From: Deltaproteobacteria bacterium
Lineage (GTDB): Bacteria; Myxococcota; SpSt-1050; JACRCP01
DNA length: 41,231 bases
Assembly (NCBI GenBank): GCA_016218965.1
Contig: JACRCP010000344.1
Span: forward strand, 1-41,231
Direction: 5' to 3'
Below are positions 30,707 through 40,325 of the stretch, piece after piece. Below the pieces are notes generated by a model. It saw only the letters and a program-made list of their open reading frames with translations, did not search any database and was not told where the DNA came from. Every line of letters begins with the position of its first letter. Positions within the stretch are counted from its first letter, which is position 1. The translations under genes and the position numbers were made by a program.

Positions 30707-33649
30707 ATGAGGTCCCTGACAGTACTGTCGCTCGTTCTGGCGGCCCTTCTGCTCGCGGCCGGCTGCTCGGTGGACGTGGCTGGCGCGCCGTGCGTTACCG
30801 ATGAGAACTGCCCGGTGGGGCAGGTCTGCGCATCCGGCACGTGCGAGTTCGGGAACGGATCGGGACCCGCGGACATCGGCGGCGCCGGGAGAAAGGACGC
30901 GGGCCGCGACGCCGCCGCGGTGGACGGCCCCGCAGACGCGGAGATCACGGACAACGGCCAGGTTGCCGATGCCGGCGTCGACGTGGGTGGTGAGTCCGAC
31001 GGGTCCGACGGGTCCGACGTGTCTGACGTGTCTGACGGGTCTCTGCCGGATGCTGGTGCCGACGCAGGGGATGCCGGCGGCCCGGACGCCGGCGGCGACG
31101 CCGGAGGCGATACGGGTGGTGACACGGGAGTGGACTCTGGCGGTGACGCCGGCGCCGACACCGGCGCGGATGCCGGGCCGGATGCCGGCGCCGACGCGGG
31201 CACGGACGCTGGGTTCTACTGCATCAGCGACAAGGACTGCGGCGGCGCGCACTGTTGCAAGGGCGTCTGCGCGCCGGCCGACAGGGGTTGCTGCGATCAG
31301 GAGGACTGCATCGGCACGGGTGAGGGGATCATCTGTGAAAACATGACGTGCCAGTGCAAGGACGACTGGGACTGCCCCGGGACCGAGCGCATTTGCGACA
31401 AGAACGCCGTTCCTCCGGACTGCGTTGACGGCTGTACCCCCGCCAAGTGCGGCCCGGGGAACGTCTGCTGCGGAAAGGACTGTTACCCTGGCGAGTGTTG
31501 CGCCGACAAGGACTGCCCCGTCCCCGGGAAACCGACGTGCAAAACGACGACGCACCTCTGCTCCGACGCGTGCAAACAGGGAGGGACGCCGTGCGGGAGC
31601 GGCTTCCTCTGCTGCGCCGACGCCTGCGAAGAAGGCAACTGCTGCACCGACGGGGACTGCTTGCAGCACCTCGACGGCCCGTATTGCGTGAACTACACGT
31701 GCGCGAAGAAATGCACGACGGACGGCAACTGTCCCGGCGGAAAGTGCTGCACGACCGGCCCGTTCTTGGGGACGTGCTACTTCGGAGAGTGCTGCGCCGA
31801 CTCCCAGTGCGCGGCGCCCGAGACCTGCGGTGGAGGCGTGGAACAGAACAAATGCGGCTGCACGTCCGAGTCAAAGACGGACTTTTGCCGCCGGATGCAC
31901 GCGGTGTGCGGAAACGCGACCGGCAAGGACAACTGCGGCGTCACGCGCACTGAGAACTGCGGAACGTGCCAGGGGTGCGCATCGCTCTGCGACAGCGGGG
32001 ACTGCCATCCGGTATCGCACGCGAACGTCTCCTGCGACGGCGGTGACGTGTGGTGGTTCGACTCGTGCTGGACCAAGGAAACGGTGAAGGACGACTGCAC
32101 GGGCGGCGAGATATGCACCGGCGCAGTCTGCTGCCTCCCCGAGAGCGACGAGACGTTCTGCGCGCGCCTTGGCAAGGACTGCAACAGCGTGACCGCCGCC
32201 GATAACTGCGGGATCACGCGGATTGCCGATTGCGGCGACTGCGAGCAGGGGTGGACCTGCGGGCTTCACTCGGCGAACGTCTGCGGGTGCGACGACGACG
32301 GGCACGCTTGCGACGGGCGCGAGTGCGGATTGGCGGCAAACAACTGCGGCGTGGAAATCGGCTGCGGGCTGTGCCCCATGAACGACGATTGTTGCGACGG
32401 GCAGTGCGTCAATCTTCAGACCGACCGCAAAAACTGCGTCAACTGCGGCAACGCGTGCGCATGGGACGAGGTCTGCCTGTCGGGCTGCACGCCGCAGGCC
32501 TGGGAGCTTCTTGGCGGCGGGGTGGTGAACCCGGGCGTCAACGCGCTCGGGCACGCGCTCGGCACCGAGGGGTCCATGCCGTATGTGGCCTGGACGGCGT
32601 CCGAGCCCGGCGGCGACGGGGGCGTGTCGCTCCGGAACTCCGTCCTCGTGCACCAACTCAGCGGCGGCATCTGGAAACAGGTCGGCCTCTCTTTGAGCGA
32701 CCCGCTTACCACGCCGCGGGGTCCCGTGGATATCCAGTTCAAGGGTTCGTCGCCCCTCGTACTTTTTGTCGAGAGCAACGGCAATTTCCACGCCAAGGTC
32801 TTCACCGGTGGCCTGTGGACCGAGGTGGGCGCCCCGGGTTACGACGGCCCGTGCATGATTGTGGACGCGGTTTCGCTGGCGCTCGACGGCCTGGGTGTGC
32901 CGCACATGACCTCAATCGGCTCCGGAGGGTGCGGGCTCGGCGTCGGGTACTCGTACTACAACGCCAATCTCATGTCCTGGTGGCAGACGCCCCAGCCTCC
33001 GGCGCCGATGCCCGGGCTCATAACGATGAACGGCGCGGGCGTTTCCGATGTCGCGTACGACGGGAGCCGCGCGCTGGTCGCCCTTGCCGACAGGGTGGAC
33101 ATGCAGACCGGCGCGACGGATATCTACGTGAGATGGTGGAACACGATGCCCCCGAGCGCCTGGACGAACATCGGCGGCGCATTGAACTCCAACCCGCTGC
33201 CCACGATGTCCAACCCGGGCTTCGGCCTTCTGTCGATGGCGCTCACCCCGCAAAAACAGCCGATGGTCGCTTTCGTCGAGGTGTCGAGCAGCGTCCAGAT
33301 CGTCGCGGTCAAGACCTATGATCCCAACGCGGGCGCCTGGATTTCCTTGGGGGGTGGCAAGGCCAGCGGGGGCAATAACTGTGACTCACCATCGCTCGCC
33401 CTGGTCGACGGCGTGCCGCACGTGGCGTACGTCGAGACCGACCCGGGCGGGACGAAGCTCGTACAGGTCCGTCGTTTTGTGAATGACGCGTGGGAGCGTG
33501 TCGGGGCGCCGCTCAATGCGCCGACTTCCGAAGTCGTGGGGCCGTACTTGGTCGGGGTCGGCAGGGTTCCCCACGTGGCCTACCGCCTAAACGACGCGCA
33601 GGACCGCGGCTGGATCCACGTGGTGCAATTCGTGGCGCCGTCGCCGTGA
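30707..33649 (+). CDS. Giant Cys-rich lipoprotein with C-terminal beta-propeller-like region (paralogue 1)
   Basis: 980 residues. The signal peptide ends LAAGC (Cys20 lipidated). A short Cys module (APCVTDENCPVGQVC, 27-41) and an Asp/Gly/Ala linker (about 50-170, including a Ser-Asp minisatellite) precede some 400 residues of Cys-rich repeats of the types CCxGxC, DxDCP and CxxDNCG, which must be disulphide-bonded and so extracellular. The last third (about 590-980) has repeated strands such as PYVAWTA, PLVLFVE, QPMVAFVE and PHVAYVE with GGIWKQVG/GGLWTEVG turns, a pattern suggesting a six- or seven-bladed propeller. The neighbour 40 bp downstream is a full-length paralogue. Adhesion or surface display is an inference; no known family is recognised as a whole. 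Confidence 0.82.
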   Translation: MRSLTVLSLVLAALLLAAGCSVDVAGAPCVTDENCPVGQVCASGTCEFGNGSGPADIGGAGRKDAGRDAAAVDGPADAEITDNGQVADAGVDVGGESDGSDGSDVSDVSDGSLPDAGADAGDAGGPDAGGDAGGDTGGDTGVDSGGDAGADTGADAGPDAGADAGTDAGFYCISDKDCGGAHCCKGVCAPADRGCCDQEDCIGTGEGIICENMTCQCKDDWDCPGTERICDKNAVPPDCVDGCTPAKCGPGNVCCGKDCYPGECCADKDCPVPGKPTCKTTTHLCSDACKQGGTPCGSGFLCCADACEEGNCCTDGDCLQHLDGPYCVNYTCAKKCTTDGNCPGGKCCTTGPFLGTCYFGECCADSQCAAPETCGGGVEQNKCGCTSESKTDFCRRMHAVCGNATGKDNCGVTRTENCGTCQGCASLCDSGDCHPVSHANVSCDGGDVWWFDSCWTKETVKDDCTGGEICTGAVCCLPESDETFCARLGKDCNSVTAADNCGITRIADCGDCEQGWTCGLHSANVCGCDDDGHACDGRECGLAANNCGVEIGCGLCPMNDDCCDGQCVNLQTDRKNCVNCGNACAWDEVCLSGCTPQAWELLGGGVVNPGVNALGHALGTEGSMPYVAWTASEPGGDGGVSLRNSVLVHQLSGGIWKQVGLSLSDPLTTPRGPVDIQFKGSSPLVLFVESNGNFHAKVFTGGLWTEVGAPGYDGPCMIVDAVSLALDGLGVPHMTSIGSGGCGLGVGYSYYNANLMSWWQTPQPPAPMPGLITMNGAGVSDVAYDGSRALVALADRVDMQTGATDIYVRWWNTMPPSAWTNIGGALNSNPLPTMSNPGFGLLSMALTPQKQPMVAFVEVSSSVQIVAVKTYDPNAGAWISLGGGKASGGNNCDSPSLALVDGVPHVAYVETDPGGTKLVQVRRFVNDAWERVGAPLNAPTSEVVGPYLVGVGRVPHVAYRLNDAQDRGWIHVVQFVAPSP
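30992..31045 (+). repeat. 9-bp minisatellite, array 4 (in lipoprotein paralogue 1)
   Basis: Six 9-base units (GAGTCCGAC, GGGTCCGAC twice, GTGTCTGAC twice, GGGTCTCTG), encoding Ser-Asp-Gly/Val in the linker. The last three units are shared with array 5. Confidence 0.8.
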
Positions 33650-33689
33650 AGGCGACCGAGCGCATTGGGCAACGCCCCGGGAGGGTGTC

Positions 33690-36581
33690 ATGAACTCGAA
33701 GGTCCTGTTGTTCGCGGCCGCCGCGGCGGCGTTGGCCGCCGCCGGTTGTTTTGTGGACGTCGCCGGCGCGCCGTGCGCAGACGACGAGAACTGTCCCGTC
33801 GGACAGGTCTGCGGGGCGGGGGGCACGTGCGAGTTCGGCGGCGGCTCGGGGCCGGCGGACACCGGCGGCGCCGGGGGGAAGGATGCGGGCCGCGACGCGA
33901 CGAAAGGCGACGGCCCGGCGGACGCGGGAATCACCGACGACGGCCAAGTTCGCGACGCCGGCGGCGATGGGGTTGCCGATTCCGGCGTCGACGCCGGCGG
34001 CCAGTCCGACGGGTCCGACATGTCTGACGTGTCTGACGGGTCTCTGCCGGATGCCGGCGCCGACGCGGCATCCGACGCGGGCGGCGATGCGGGCATTGAC
34101 GCGGGAATCGACACGGGGCCGGACACCGGCGGTGACGGTGGCGCCGATGGCGGCTTTGACGGCGGCGGGTGCGCGACCTCGCAGGACTGCGGCGGCGCGC
34201 GATGCTGCAACGGGACGTGCGCGCCAGTCGAGCGGGGGTGCTGCGAGGCCAGGGACTGTCTCGGCGTGCTCGCCGGGAACCTGTGCAAGGACCTGGTCTG
34301 CCAGTGTGCAACCGAGTGGGATTGCCCCGGGACCGAACGAATCTGCGATACCTCGGCCAGCCCTCCGACCTGCGTCGACGGCTGCACCGATCAGAAGTGC
34401 GGCATCGGGAAGGTCTGCTGCGGCAAGGACTGTTACACGGGCGAATGCTGCGAGAACGCCGACTGCACAATCCCCGGGGAGCCGACGTGCAAGGTGATCG
34501 TCCACACCTGTACGGACAACTGCGGCGTGGACGCGCCGGATTGCGGCAAGGGATACGTGTGCTGCGTTGACAAGTGCAAAAGGGGGGATTGTTGCGAGAA
34601 CGCGGACTGCGCCGTGAGCCCCAACGGAAAGTACTGTGTTGCCAACAAATGTTCGCAGGTGTGCGTGGAGGATGCCAACTGCCCCAACGGGAGGTGTTGT
34701 ACGAAAGGCCCGTTCTTGGGGACGTGCTACACGGGCAACTGCTGCGACGACACGCAGTGCTACGCGCCGGAGACGTGCGGCGGCGGCGGAACGTCGTGGT
34801 GGTGCGGCTGCACGCCCGAGACCAAGGATGAGTTCTGCGGACGTCTCGGCAAGGAGTGCGGGACTGTGACGGGGGTGGACAACTGCGGAAACACGCGAAG
34901 CAACGTCCTTTGTGGAGTATGCCCCGAGTGCATGGGTTGCGACGAGGGTGTCTGCAGGGCCGCCTCGCACGCATTTGCCTCGTGCGACGCGGCCAGCGGC
35001 GACGTGTGGTGGTATGACTCGTGCGGGAATCCCGAGGAAGTCAAGGACAAGTGCAGCGAGAACGGCTGGCTCTGCGTGGGAGACGCGTGCTGCGCGCCCG
35101 AAAGCGATCCCGACCTGTGCGCCGCGTGGGGAAAGAACTGCGGCGAGTTCACCGCCGACGACAACTGCGGCCAGCAGCGGACCGTCTACTGCGGCGACTG
35201 CGCGGGGGGCTGGACCTGCGGCCTTCACGAGGCGAACGTCTGCGGCTGCGACCCCGACGCGACCGTCTGCGACGGGAAGGACTGCGGCCAGGTGGTGGAC
35301 AACTGCGGCGAGACCGTCGTCTGCGGCACCTGCTTTTTGCCCGACTGCTGCGATTTCAAGTGTTACGACATCCAGACCGACCGCGCGCACTGCGGCGATT
35401 GCGTCACGATGTGCGCCTGGGACGAGGTGTGCACCGCCGGGGATTGCAAGCCGTTGGCGTGGGAGACCGTGGGCGACGCCGTGAACCCCGTCAATGCGGG
35501 CCTCGCCCACGCGCTCGGGACCGACGGGACGGACCCGATTGTGGCCTGGGTGGGCGCCGCGGCGCCGCTCGACGGCGGGGCGGCGATCAACTCGGCGTAC
35601 GCGCACGAATTCTCCGGCGGGTCCTGGCGGCAGCTTGGACCGACGGTCTCGGGGCTTGACTTCGTCCAGTCGGTCGTCGACGTTCAGGTCAGGACGGGAA
35701 CACCGCACGTCGTGTATGCCGAAACGATGGATGGCGGCACGATTCACCTCAAGCTCTTCAACGGGCAGACCGGGACGTGGACCGAGGGGGGCGCACCCGG
35801 GTACGTGCCTCCGTGCTCGGGTCTCATGTCCCTCGCGCTTGCGCCGCAGGACTACTCGGGTCAACCGAACATAACGCTCGCGGGTGCGGGCGGCTGCGGG
35901 ATTGGCGTCGGGTACGCGTACTGGAACGGCAACGCGTGGTGGCAGACACCCATGCCGCCGGCGCCGCTGAAACCGGGGCTCATGACCACGAACGGCTCGG
36001 GCAACTCCGACGTCGTCCACGACGGGACAACTGCGTTCGTGGCGCTCGCCGACGCCGGGAGCATCTTCGTCCGGTACTGGAAACCCGATCCGCTGCCGGG
36101 AGCCTGGGTGAACCTGGGCGGGGCGCTTAACGCGGGGCCAATCCCCGTGGGTGCGGGCACCGGCGCCGCCGTGCTCTCCCTGGCCCTCAATCCCGGGAGG
36201 TCGCCCGTCGCGGCGTACGTCGAGGACGTAAACAACGTGAAGACCGTTTTCGTGAAGGGGTATGATCCGACGGGGTGGATCACCATCGGCGGCGGGAGCG
36301 TGAGCGGTCCGGGCGCCGCCGATTCGCCGTCGCTTGCGATGGTCGACGGCCTCCCATACCTGGCGTTCGTCCAGATGGAAGGGGCAGCCGGGGCCGTTCA
36401 GGTCCGCCGATGGAACGGCCAGGAGTGGCAGAGGGTCGGGTCGCCGCTCACGATGGACGTCTTCACGACGCCCGAGGCGCCATACATCGTCGGGATCGGC
36501 AAGGTTCCCTACGTGGCGTTCCGGCAGAAGGACGGCCTCGGTATCGCGAGGATCTACGTCGCGAAGTTCGTCGCGCCGTGA
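33690..36581 (+). CDS. Giant Cys-rich lipoprotein with C-terminal beta-propeller-like region (paralogue 2)
   Basis: 963 residues, collinear with the preceding gene throughout: signal peptide ending AAAGC (Cys20), the VDVAGAPC module, an Asp/Gly/Ala linker with a shared minisatellite, the Cys-rich repeat block (CCGKDCYTGECC, GPFLGTCYTGNCC, GLHEANVCGC) and the propeller-like end (GGSWRQLG, TGTWTEGGAPGY, PYVAFRQKDG). Many short blocks are identical to paralogue 1, for example KGPFLGTCY/TGPFLGTCY, while the linkers differ in length. A tandem gene duplication followed by divergence explains this best. GGAGGG precedes the ATG by about 5 bases. The two genes probably form one transcript from the promoter at 30651-30679. 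Confidence 0.82.
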   Translation: MNSKVLLFAAAAAALAAAGCFVDVAGAPCADDENCPVGQVCGAGGTCEFGGGSGPADTGGAGGKDAGRDATKGDGPADAGITDDGQVRDAGGDGVADSGVDAGGQSDGSDMSDVSDGSLPDAGADAASDAGGDAGIDAGIDTGPDTGGDGGADGGFDGGGCATSQDCGGARCCNGTCAPVERGCCEARDCLGVLAGNLCKDLVCQCATEWDCPGTERICDTSASPPTCVDGCTDQKCGIGKVCCGKDCYTGECCENADCTIPGEPTCKVIVHTCTDNCGVDAPDCGKGYVCCVDKCKRGDCCENADCAVSPNGKYCVANKCSQVCVEDANCPNGRCCTKGPFLGTCYTGNCCDDTQCYAPETCGGGGTSWWCGCTPETKDEFCGRLGKECGTVTGVDNCGNTRSNVLCGVCPECMGCDEGVCRAASHAFASCDAASGDVWWYDSCGNPEEVKDKCSENGWLCVGDACCAPESDPDLCAAWGKNCGEFTADDNCGQQRTVYCGDCAGGWTCGLHEANVCGCDPDATVCDGKDCGQVVDNCGETVVCGTCFLPDCCDFKCYDIQTDRAHCGDCVTMCAWDEVCTAGDCKPLAWETVGDAVNPVNAGLAHALGTDGTDPIVAWVGAAAPLDGGAAINSAYAHEFSGGSWRQLGPTVSGLDFVQSVVDVQVRTGTPHVVYAETMDGGTIHLKLFNGQTGTWTEGGAPGYVPPCSGLMSLALAPQDYSGQPNITLAGAGGCGIGVGYAYWNGNAWWQTPMPPAPLKPGLMTTNGSGNSDVVHDGTTAFVALADAGSIFVRYWKPDPLPGAWVNLGGALNAGPIPVGAGTGAAVLSLALNPGRSPVAAYVEDVNNVKTVFVKGYDPTGWITIGGGSVSGPGAADSPSLAMVDGLPYLAFVQMEGAAGAVQVRRWNGQEWQRVGSPLTMDVFTTPEAPYIVGIGKVPYVAFRQKDGLGIARIYVAKFVAP
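34002..34046 (+). repeat. 9-bp minisatellite, array 5 (in lipoprotein paralogue 2)
   Basis: Five 9-base units (CAGTCCGAC, GGGTCCGAC, ATGTCTGAC, GTGTCTGAC, GGGTCTCTG), one fewer than the equivalent array in paralogue 1. Confidence 0.8.
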
Positions 36582-36630
36582 GAGAACAGGCGGTAGGCAT
36601 TAGACGGCATATGTGGTAAAAGGCGTTTTG

Positions 36631-37629
36631 ATGGAAGTCACCCGCGTGGGGGGCGTCAATGTGGTTCGCATCCCGTTCGACGGCTACGTCGGGCGCGGGG
36701 ACCCGCCCAACGCCTATTTCATCGCCGCGAAACCCCTCGTGCTCATCGACACCGGGATCATGTATCCCGGCAACCTCGGCAGGCTTGCCGCTGCGCTCGA
36801 GACCTTCGACTTTACGCTCTCCGAGATCGATCTCGTGGTCCTCACGCACTGGCACTGGGACCACACGGGTCTCGCGCGCGAGATTGCCGATCGATCGGGT
36901 GCGAGGTTCTTCTGCCATTCCTCGGAACGCGTGCGCCTGTTCGGAAACGACGACGAGGTCGGGGAGCTGGCGGCATCAACGCGGCGGTTCTACGCGAGCC
37001 ACGGTTTCGACCGGGGGCTGGCGGCGAGTCTCACGGGGCTGGCCTTCGACCACGAACGCGTGGATATCCCGTTCGAAAGGGTGCATTTCGTGCGCGGCGG
37101 CGAGAAGGTGCCGGCGGGCGCGCTTGCGCTCCAGGTTCTCCACACTCCCGGCCACACCCCCGGCGCGCTCTGCCTTTTTTCGGACGAGGACAAGGCGCTC
37201 TTCAGCTCGGACACCGTCTACGGACGGCTCTTCCCGCACCCGGTCGTCGAAATCCCTTCAAAGGGCGACCGGACCCGCTCGGTGCTCCGCGAGTACCCGG
37301 CGACGCTCAGGAAGCTTGGCAAACTCGGCGCAATGACGTGTTTCCCCGGCCACGGCGCGCCGTTCTCGCCCGCGCAGAAGGTCATTGCCCCGATATCGAG
37401 CTTCATCGAACGGAGGCTCAAGCGCCTCGAACGCCTGCTCGCCGTCCACCCCCTGTGCGCGGCCGATGTGATGACGGCGTTCTTCCCGAACGTGAGCGAA
37501 GCCGAGCGTTACCACGCCGTGGCCGAGGTCGTGCTCCTTCTTGAAGTGCTCGAGATCGAAGGCCGCGCAGAGCGCACCGAGGAACACGGCATTTTGAAGT
37601 TCATGAAAAGCGACAAGGGTGTGCCTTGA
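36631..37629 (+). CDS. Metallo-beta-lactamase-fold hydrolase
   Basis: 332 residues from the ATG at 36631; a GTG at 36613 would add six residues and is less likely. The MBL signature THWHWDHTG (72-80) supplies His73, His75, Asp77 and His78; LHTPGHTPG gives the next metal His, FSSDTVYGR the bridging Asp, and CFPGHGAPF the last His. All ligands for a two-metal site are present. The C-terminal helical extension (about 255-325) suggests the LACTB2/glyoxalase-II-like group, which acts on thioesters, lactones or RNA. No signal peptide is seen, so it is cytoplasmic. The substrate is not deducible from the neighbours. Confidence 0.85.
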   Translation: MEVTRVGGVNVVRIPFDGYVGRGDPPNAYFIAAKPLVLIDTGIMYPGNLGRLAAALETFDFTLSEIDLVVLTHWHWDHTGLAREIADRSGARFFCHSSERVRLFGNDDEVGELAASTRRFYASHGFDRGLAASLTGLAFDHERVDIPFERVHFVRGGEKVPAGALALQVLHTPGHTPGALCLFSDEDKALFSSDTVYGRLFPHPVVEIPSKGDRTRSVLREYPATLRKLGKLGAMTCFPGHGAPFSPAQKVIAPISSFIERRLKRLERLLAVHPLCAADVMTAFFPNVSEAERYHAVAEVVLLLEVLEIEGRAERTEEHGILKFMKSDKGVP

Positions 37630-37667
37630 CGGATTGGTGACGGGTCCGGGTTTCACGGGGGCAGGCG

Positions 37668-39276
37668 ATGGGGTGGATCCTCTCAATCTCGGTGACCGCG
37701 GCATCGGCTGTCCTGCAGTTCGTCGCGGCGGGCGAGGGCGCGGACTATTTCGATGAGGTCACGGTCACCTGGGATGAGAGCGAAACCGGGATGGGCCCGT
37801 CCGGCACGGCAATCCGCGCGCGGCGGCCGGACGTATGCCGGAACATGGCCGAAGATCCACGGTTTGCGCCCTGGCGGAAGGCCGCCATGCAAAGGGGTTT
37901 CGCGTCGTCGGCGGCCTCTCCGATGATCTACGGCGACCACGTTCTCGGCGTGCTCAATGTCCATGCCGACCGTCCGGATGCCTTTGACGAGGAGGAGGTC
38001 GGACTCCTTGCCGAGGTCGCGGCGGATCTCGGTTTCGCCCGCCAGTCCATCGAGGAGGAAGCCGGGCGCCGGCGGGCCGAGCAGGAGCTCCGCGAGAGCG
38101 AGGAACGTTTCCGGAGGCTCTCGGAGGCGACGTTCGAGGGGATAGCCGTCCACGAAAAGGGCGTCATCCTCGAGGCCAACGAGGCGTTCTCGCGGATGTT
38201 CGGCTATGAACCGCGCGATGTGATCGGGATGAACGCGCTGGATTTTGCCGCGCCGGAATCCCGCGACATGGTCAGGCAAAACATACTCTCGGGATCGGAG
38301 AAAAGCCTTACGAGGCCGTTGGTCTCCGAAAGGACGGCACGAAGTTCCCGGGCGAGCTTCGCGGCCGGGCCTTCCCCTGCAAAGGCCGGACGGCAAGGGT
38401 CACGGCGCTGCGTGACAGCACCGACAAAAAACGCGGGGAAGAAGCGTTCAAGAGGTCGAAAGAAGAACTGGAGATGCTGGTTCGTGAGCGTACGGCGGAG
38501 GTCGAGCGGGCGTACCGGGCGCTCCAAGAGAGCGAGGACCGGTACCGCCTCCTCGCCGAAAACGCCACCGATGTCATCTGGATGATGGACCTGGATCTCC
38601 GGCTTGTCTACATCAGCCCGTCGGTCGTGCGCCTCCGGGGCTTCAGCGTCGAGGAGGTCATGAAACAGACGCCCGCCGAGGCCCTCACGCCGGCGTCGCT
38701 CGAATACGCGATCAGTGTCTTTGCGGAGGAGATGGCGCGCGAGCAGGAGATGCCCGGCAGGACCTTCGTTTCGCGCACTCTGGAACTCGAACATCTGCGT
38801 AAGGACGGTTCGAAGGTGTGGGTCGAAGCCACTGCGACCTTCCTCCGGGACGCCGAGGGCCGCCCCGCGAAAATCCTCGGGGTGACGCGGAACATCTCCG
38901 AGCGGAAGAAACTCGAAGAACAGGTGCTCCAGAGCGAGAAGATGGCCGCGGTTGGGACGCTCATCGCGGGGCTTTCGCACGAACTCAACAACCCCCTGGG
39001 GGTGATCCTGGGCTACGCCCAGAGCCTGCTCAGGCACGCCGAGCCCGGGAGCCCGCTCAGGCCGGCCCTGCAGGCCATAGAGAAAGAGGCCCAGCAGTGC
39101 GCGGGCCTCGTAAAGGCAGGGGGACAGGGCTGGGGCTGAGCATCGCGCGGCACATCACGGAGTCGCACGGCGGGAGGATCACCGTCCAGAGCACCCCCGG
39201 CAGGGGCACTACCATGACGCTCTGGCTCCCCGCGGTGCAGGCCGCGGACATCCCCAAAACCGGCCAATCGGTGTGA
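37668..39276 (+). pseudogene. Decayed GAF/PAS/PAS sensor histidine kinase
   Basis: Three frames must be joined to recover a kinase. Frame 1 (37668 to about 38302) encodes a GAF domain lacking its first helix, with an in-frame stop just upstream, and a PAS domain (FGYEPRDVIGMNAL). At the A-run 38301-38304 the homology (YEAVGLRKDGTKFPGEL) moves to a second frame, which gives another PAS domain and the HisKA box ([17 protein letters not shown] near 38965-39015) before stopping at 39137-39139. The G2 box ([12 protein letters not shown]) follows in a third frame to 39276. The roughly 100 residues of the kinase core that normally lie between the two boxes (N and G1 boxes) are missing. It is therefore truncated, frameshifted and internally deleted. 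Confidence 0.85.
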
Positions 39277-39277
39277 T

Positions 39278-39306
39278 TTGCGTTGTCCGCCGTCATCCCG
39301 TATAGT
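39278..39306 (+). promoter_or_regulatory. Promoter for the PAS-PAS gene, likely leaderless
   Basis: TTGCGT (39278-39283), a 17-base spacer and TATAGT (39301-39306). The -10 box ends only 8 bases before the ATG at 39315, so transcription would begin at or next to the start codon; no ribosome-binding site is present. Confidence 0.55.
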
Positions 39307-39314
39307 CCCGGCGC

Positions 39315-40229
39315 ATGAAGAAACGAAAACCCGTGGGGGGAACGCCCCCGGCGACAATAGGCTTCAGGCAGGTTTTCGAAAAAAAGCCCAACGGCTCGGC
39401 GGTCTTCAAGGTCCTGCGGGACCGGCGCCGCGCGCCGGTTGACGGGGTTTTCCTTACGGTCAATCAGGCGTTTGAGGCGATCACGGGGCGGGCGAGGGCG
39501 GCGGTCGTCGGCAAAAAGGCGTCCGAGGTTTTTCCCGGCTGGAAACCCGCGTGGCGAGAGGTCTTCGAGCGCGCGGCGGGGACGAACGAGCCGGTGCACA
39601 CCGAGGGCCACGACGCCTCCATTGGCCGGTACCTGAAGGTAACGGCCTACAGCACGCGGCGCGACAGATGCGCGGTGACCGTCGCGGACGTCACCGACGA
39701 GAGATGGGCCGAGGAGGCCGTGCGCGCGGACCGGAAACGCCTGAAGTTCATTCTGGAGAACACGCGCGACATCGTCTATGCCGCAAGGTCCGACGGGACA
39801 ATCACGTACGTCAGCCCGCAGATCTCGGTTCTGGGTCTCGACCCGGCCAGGGTCATCGGCACCAGCATGTTCGAGTACATCCACCCCGACGACCTCGGTC
39901 CGGTGAAACAGGTTCTGGAGAAGGCGTTCACAGTCGGGTGGACCGCGCCTGTCAACCTACGGCTGGTCGGCCCCGACGGGAGGGTCATCCCGTTTGAAGA
40001 GTCGGGCAACGTGCACCGAAAGGACGGCGTAGTCACCGGCATCACGGGTGTGCTCCGTGACGTGACCGAACGCGAACAGGCGGATGCCGAGCGCGATGCG
40101 CTCGCGCGCCGGCTCGAGGAGGCACTGAGCGAACTGAAAGCCCTCAGAGCTTCGGTTTCAGTCTGCGCGAGGTGCGGAGGGGAACTTGAGACCGAGGGAC
40201 AAGAGGACGAGGGACCGGGAGAAAAATAG
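39315..40229 (+). CDS. PAS-PAS sensory protein with C-terminal coiled coil, no output domain
   Basis: 304 residues, with no signal peptide or transmembrane helix. PAS domain 1 covers about 17-135 (FLTVNQAFEAITG, then YLKVTAYST and VADVTDE); PAS domain 2 about 140-255 (ENTRDIVYAARSDGTITYVSPQ, MFEYIHPDD, GVLRDVTEREQ). A charged coiled coil (about 255-285) leads to SVCARCGGELE, the beginning of the ICAxC motif often found near the end of PAS-type kinases and GGDEF proteins. No kinase, cyclase or DNA-binding module follows before the stop, so it is either a stand-alone sensor that binds a partner or a truncated sensor. It lies beside the decayed histidine kinase. Confidence 0.8.
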   Translation: MKKRKPVGGTPPATIGFRQVFEKKPNGSAVFKVLRDRRRAPVDGVFLTVNQAFEAITGRARAAVVGKKASEVFPGWKPAWREVFERAAGTNEPVHTEGHDASIGRYLKVTAYSTRRDRCAVTVADVTDERWAEEAVRADRKRLKFILENTRDIVYAARSDGTITYVSPQISVLGLDPARVIGTSMFEYIHPDDLGPVKQVLEKAFTVGWTAPVNLRLVGPDGRVIPFEESGNVHRKDGVVTGITGVLRDVTEREQADAERDALARRLEEALSELKALRASVSVCARCGGELETEGQEDEGPGEK

Positions 40230-40325
40230 AACGACGGACGTCTTTGAGTGCGGTGGCCCGCCGTCGCCGGCGGCTATGGCGCGTCGGGGCTTGACGCTGC
40301 GTTCGCGTCTTTCCAGGGTCTGTAG

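Noticed and set aside
30992..31045. CRISPR-like or regulatory tandem repeat
   Set aside because: The 9-base period is in frame and encodes a Ser-Asp linker in a lipoprotein.
33513..36020. 835-codon open frame on the minus strand opposite the second Cys-rich lipoprotein
   Set aside because: It is antisense to a lipoprotein gene with signal peptide, lipobox and conserved Cys modules; its translation is Arg/Ala/Val-rich without domains, as expected for a high-GC shadow frame.
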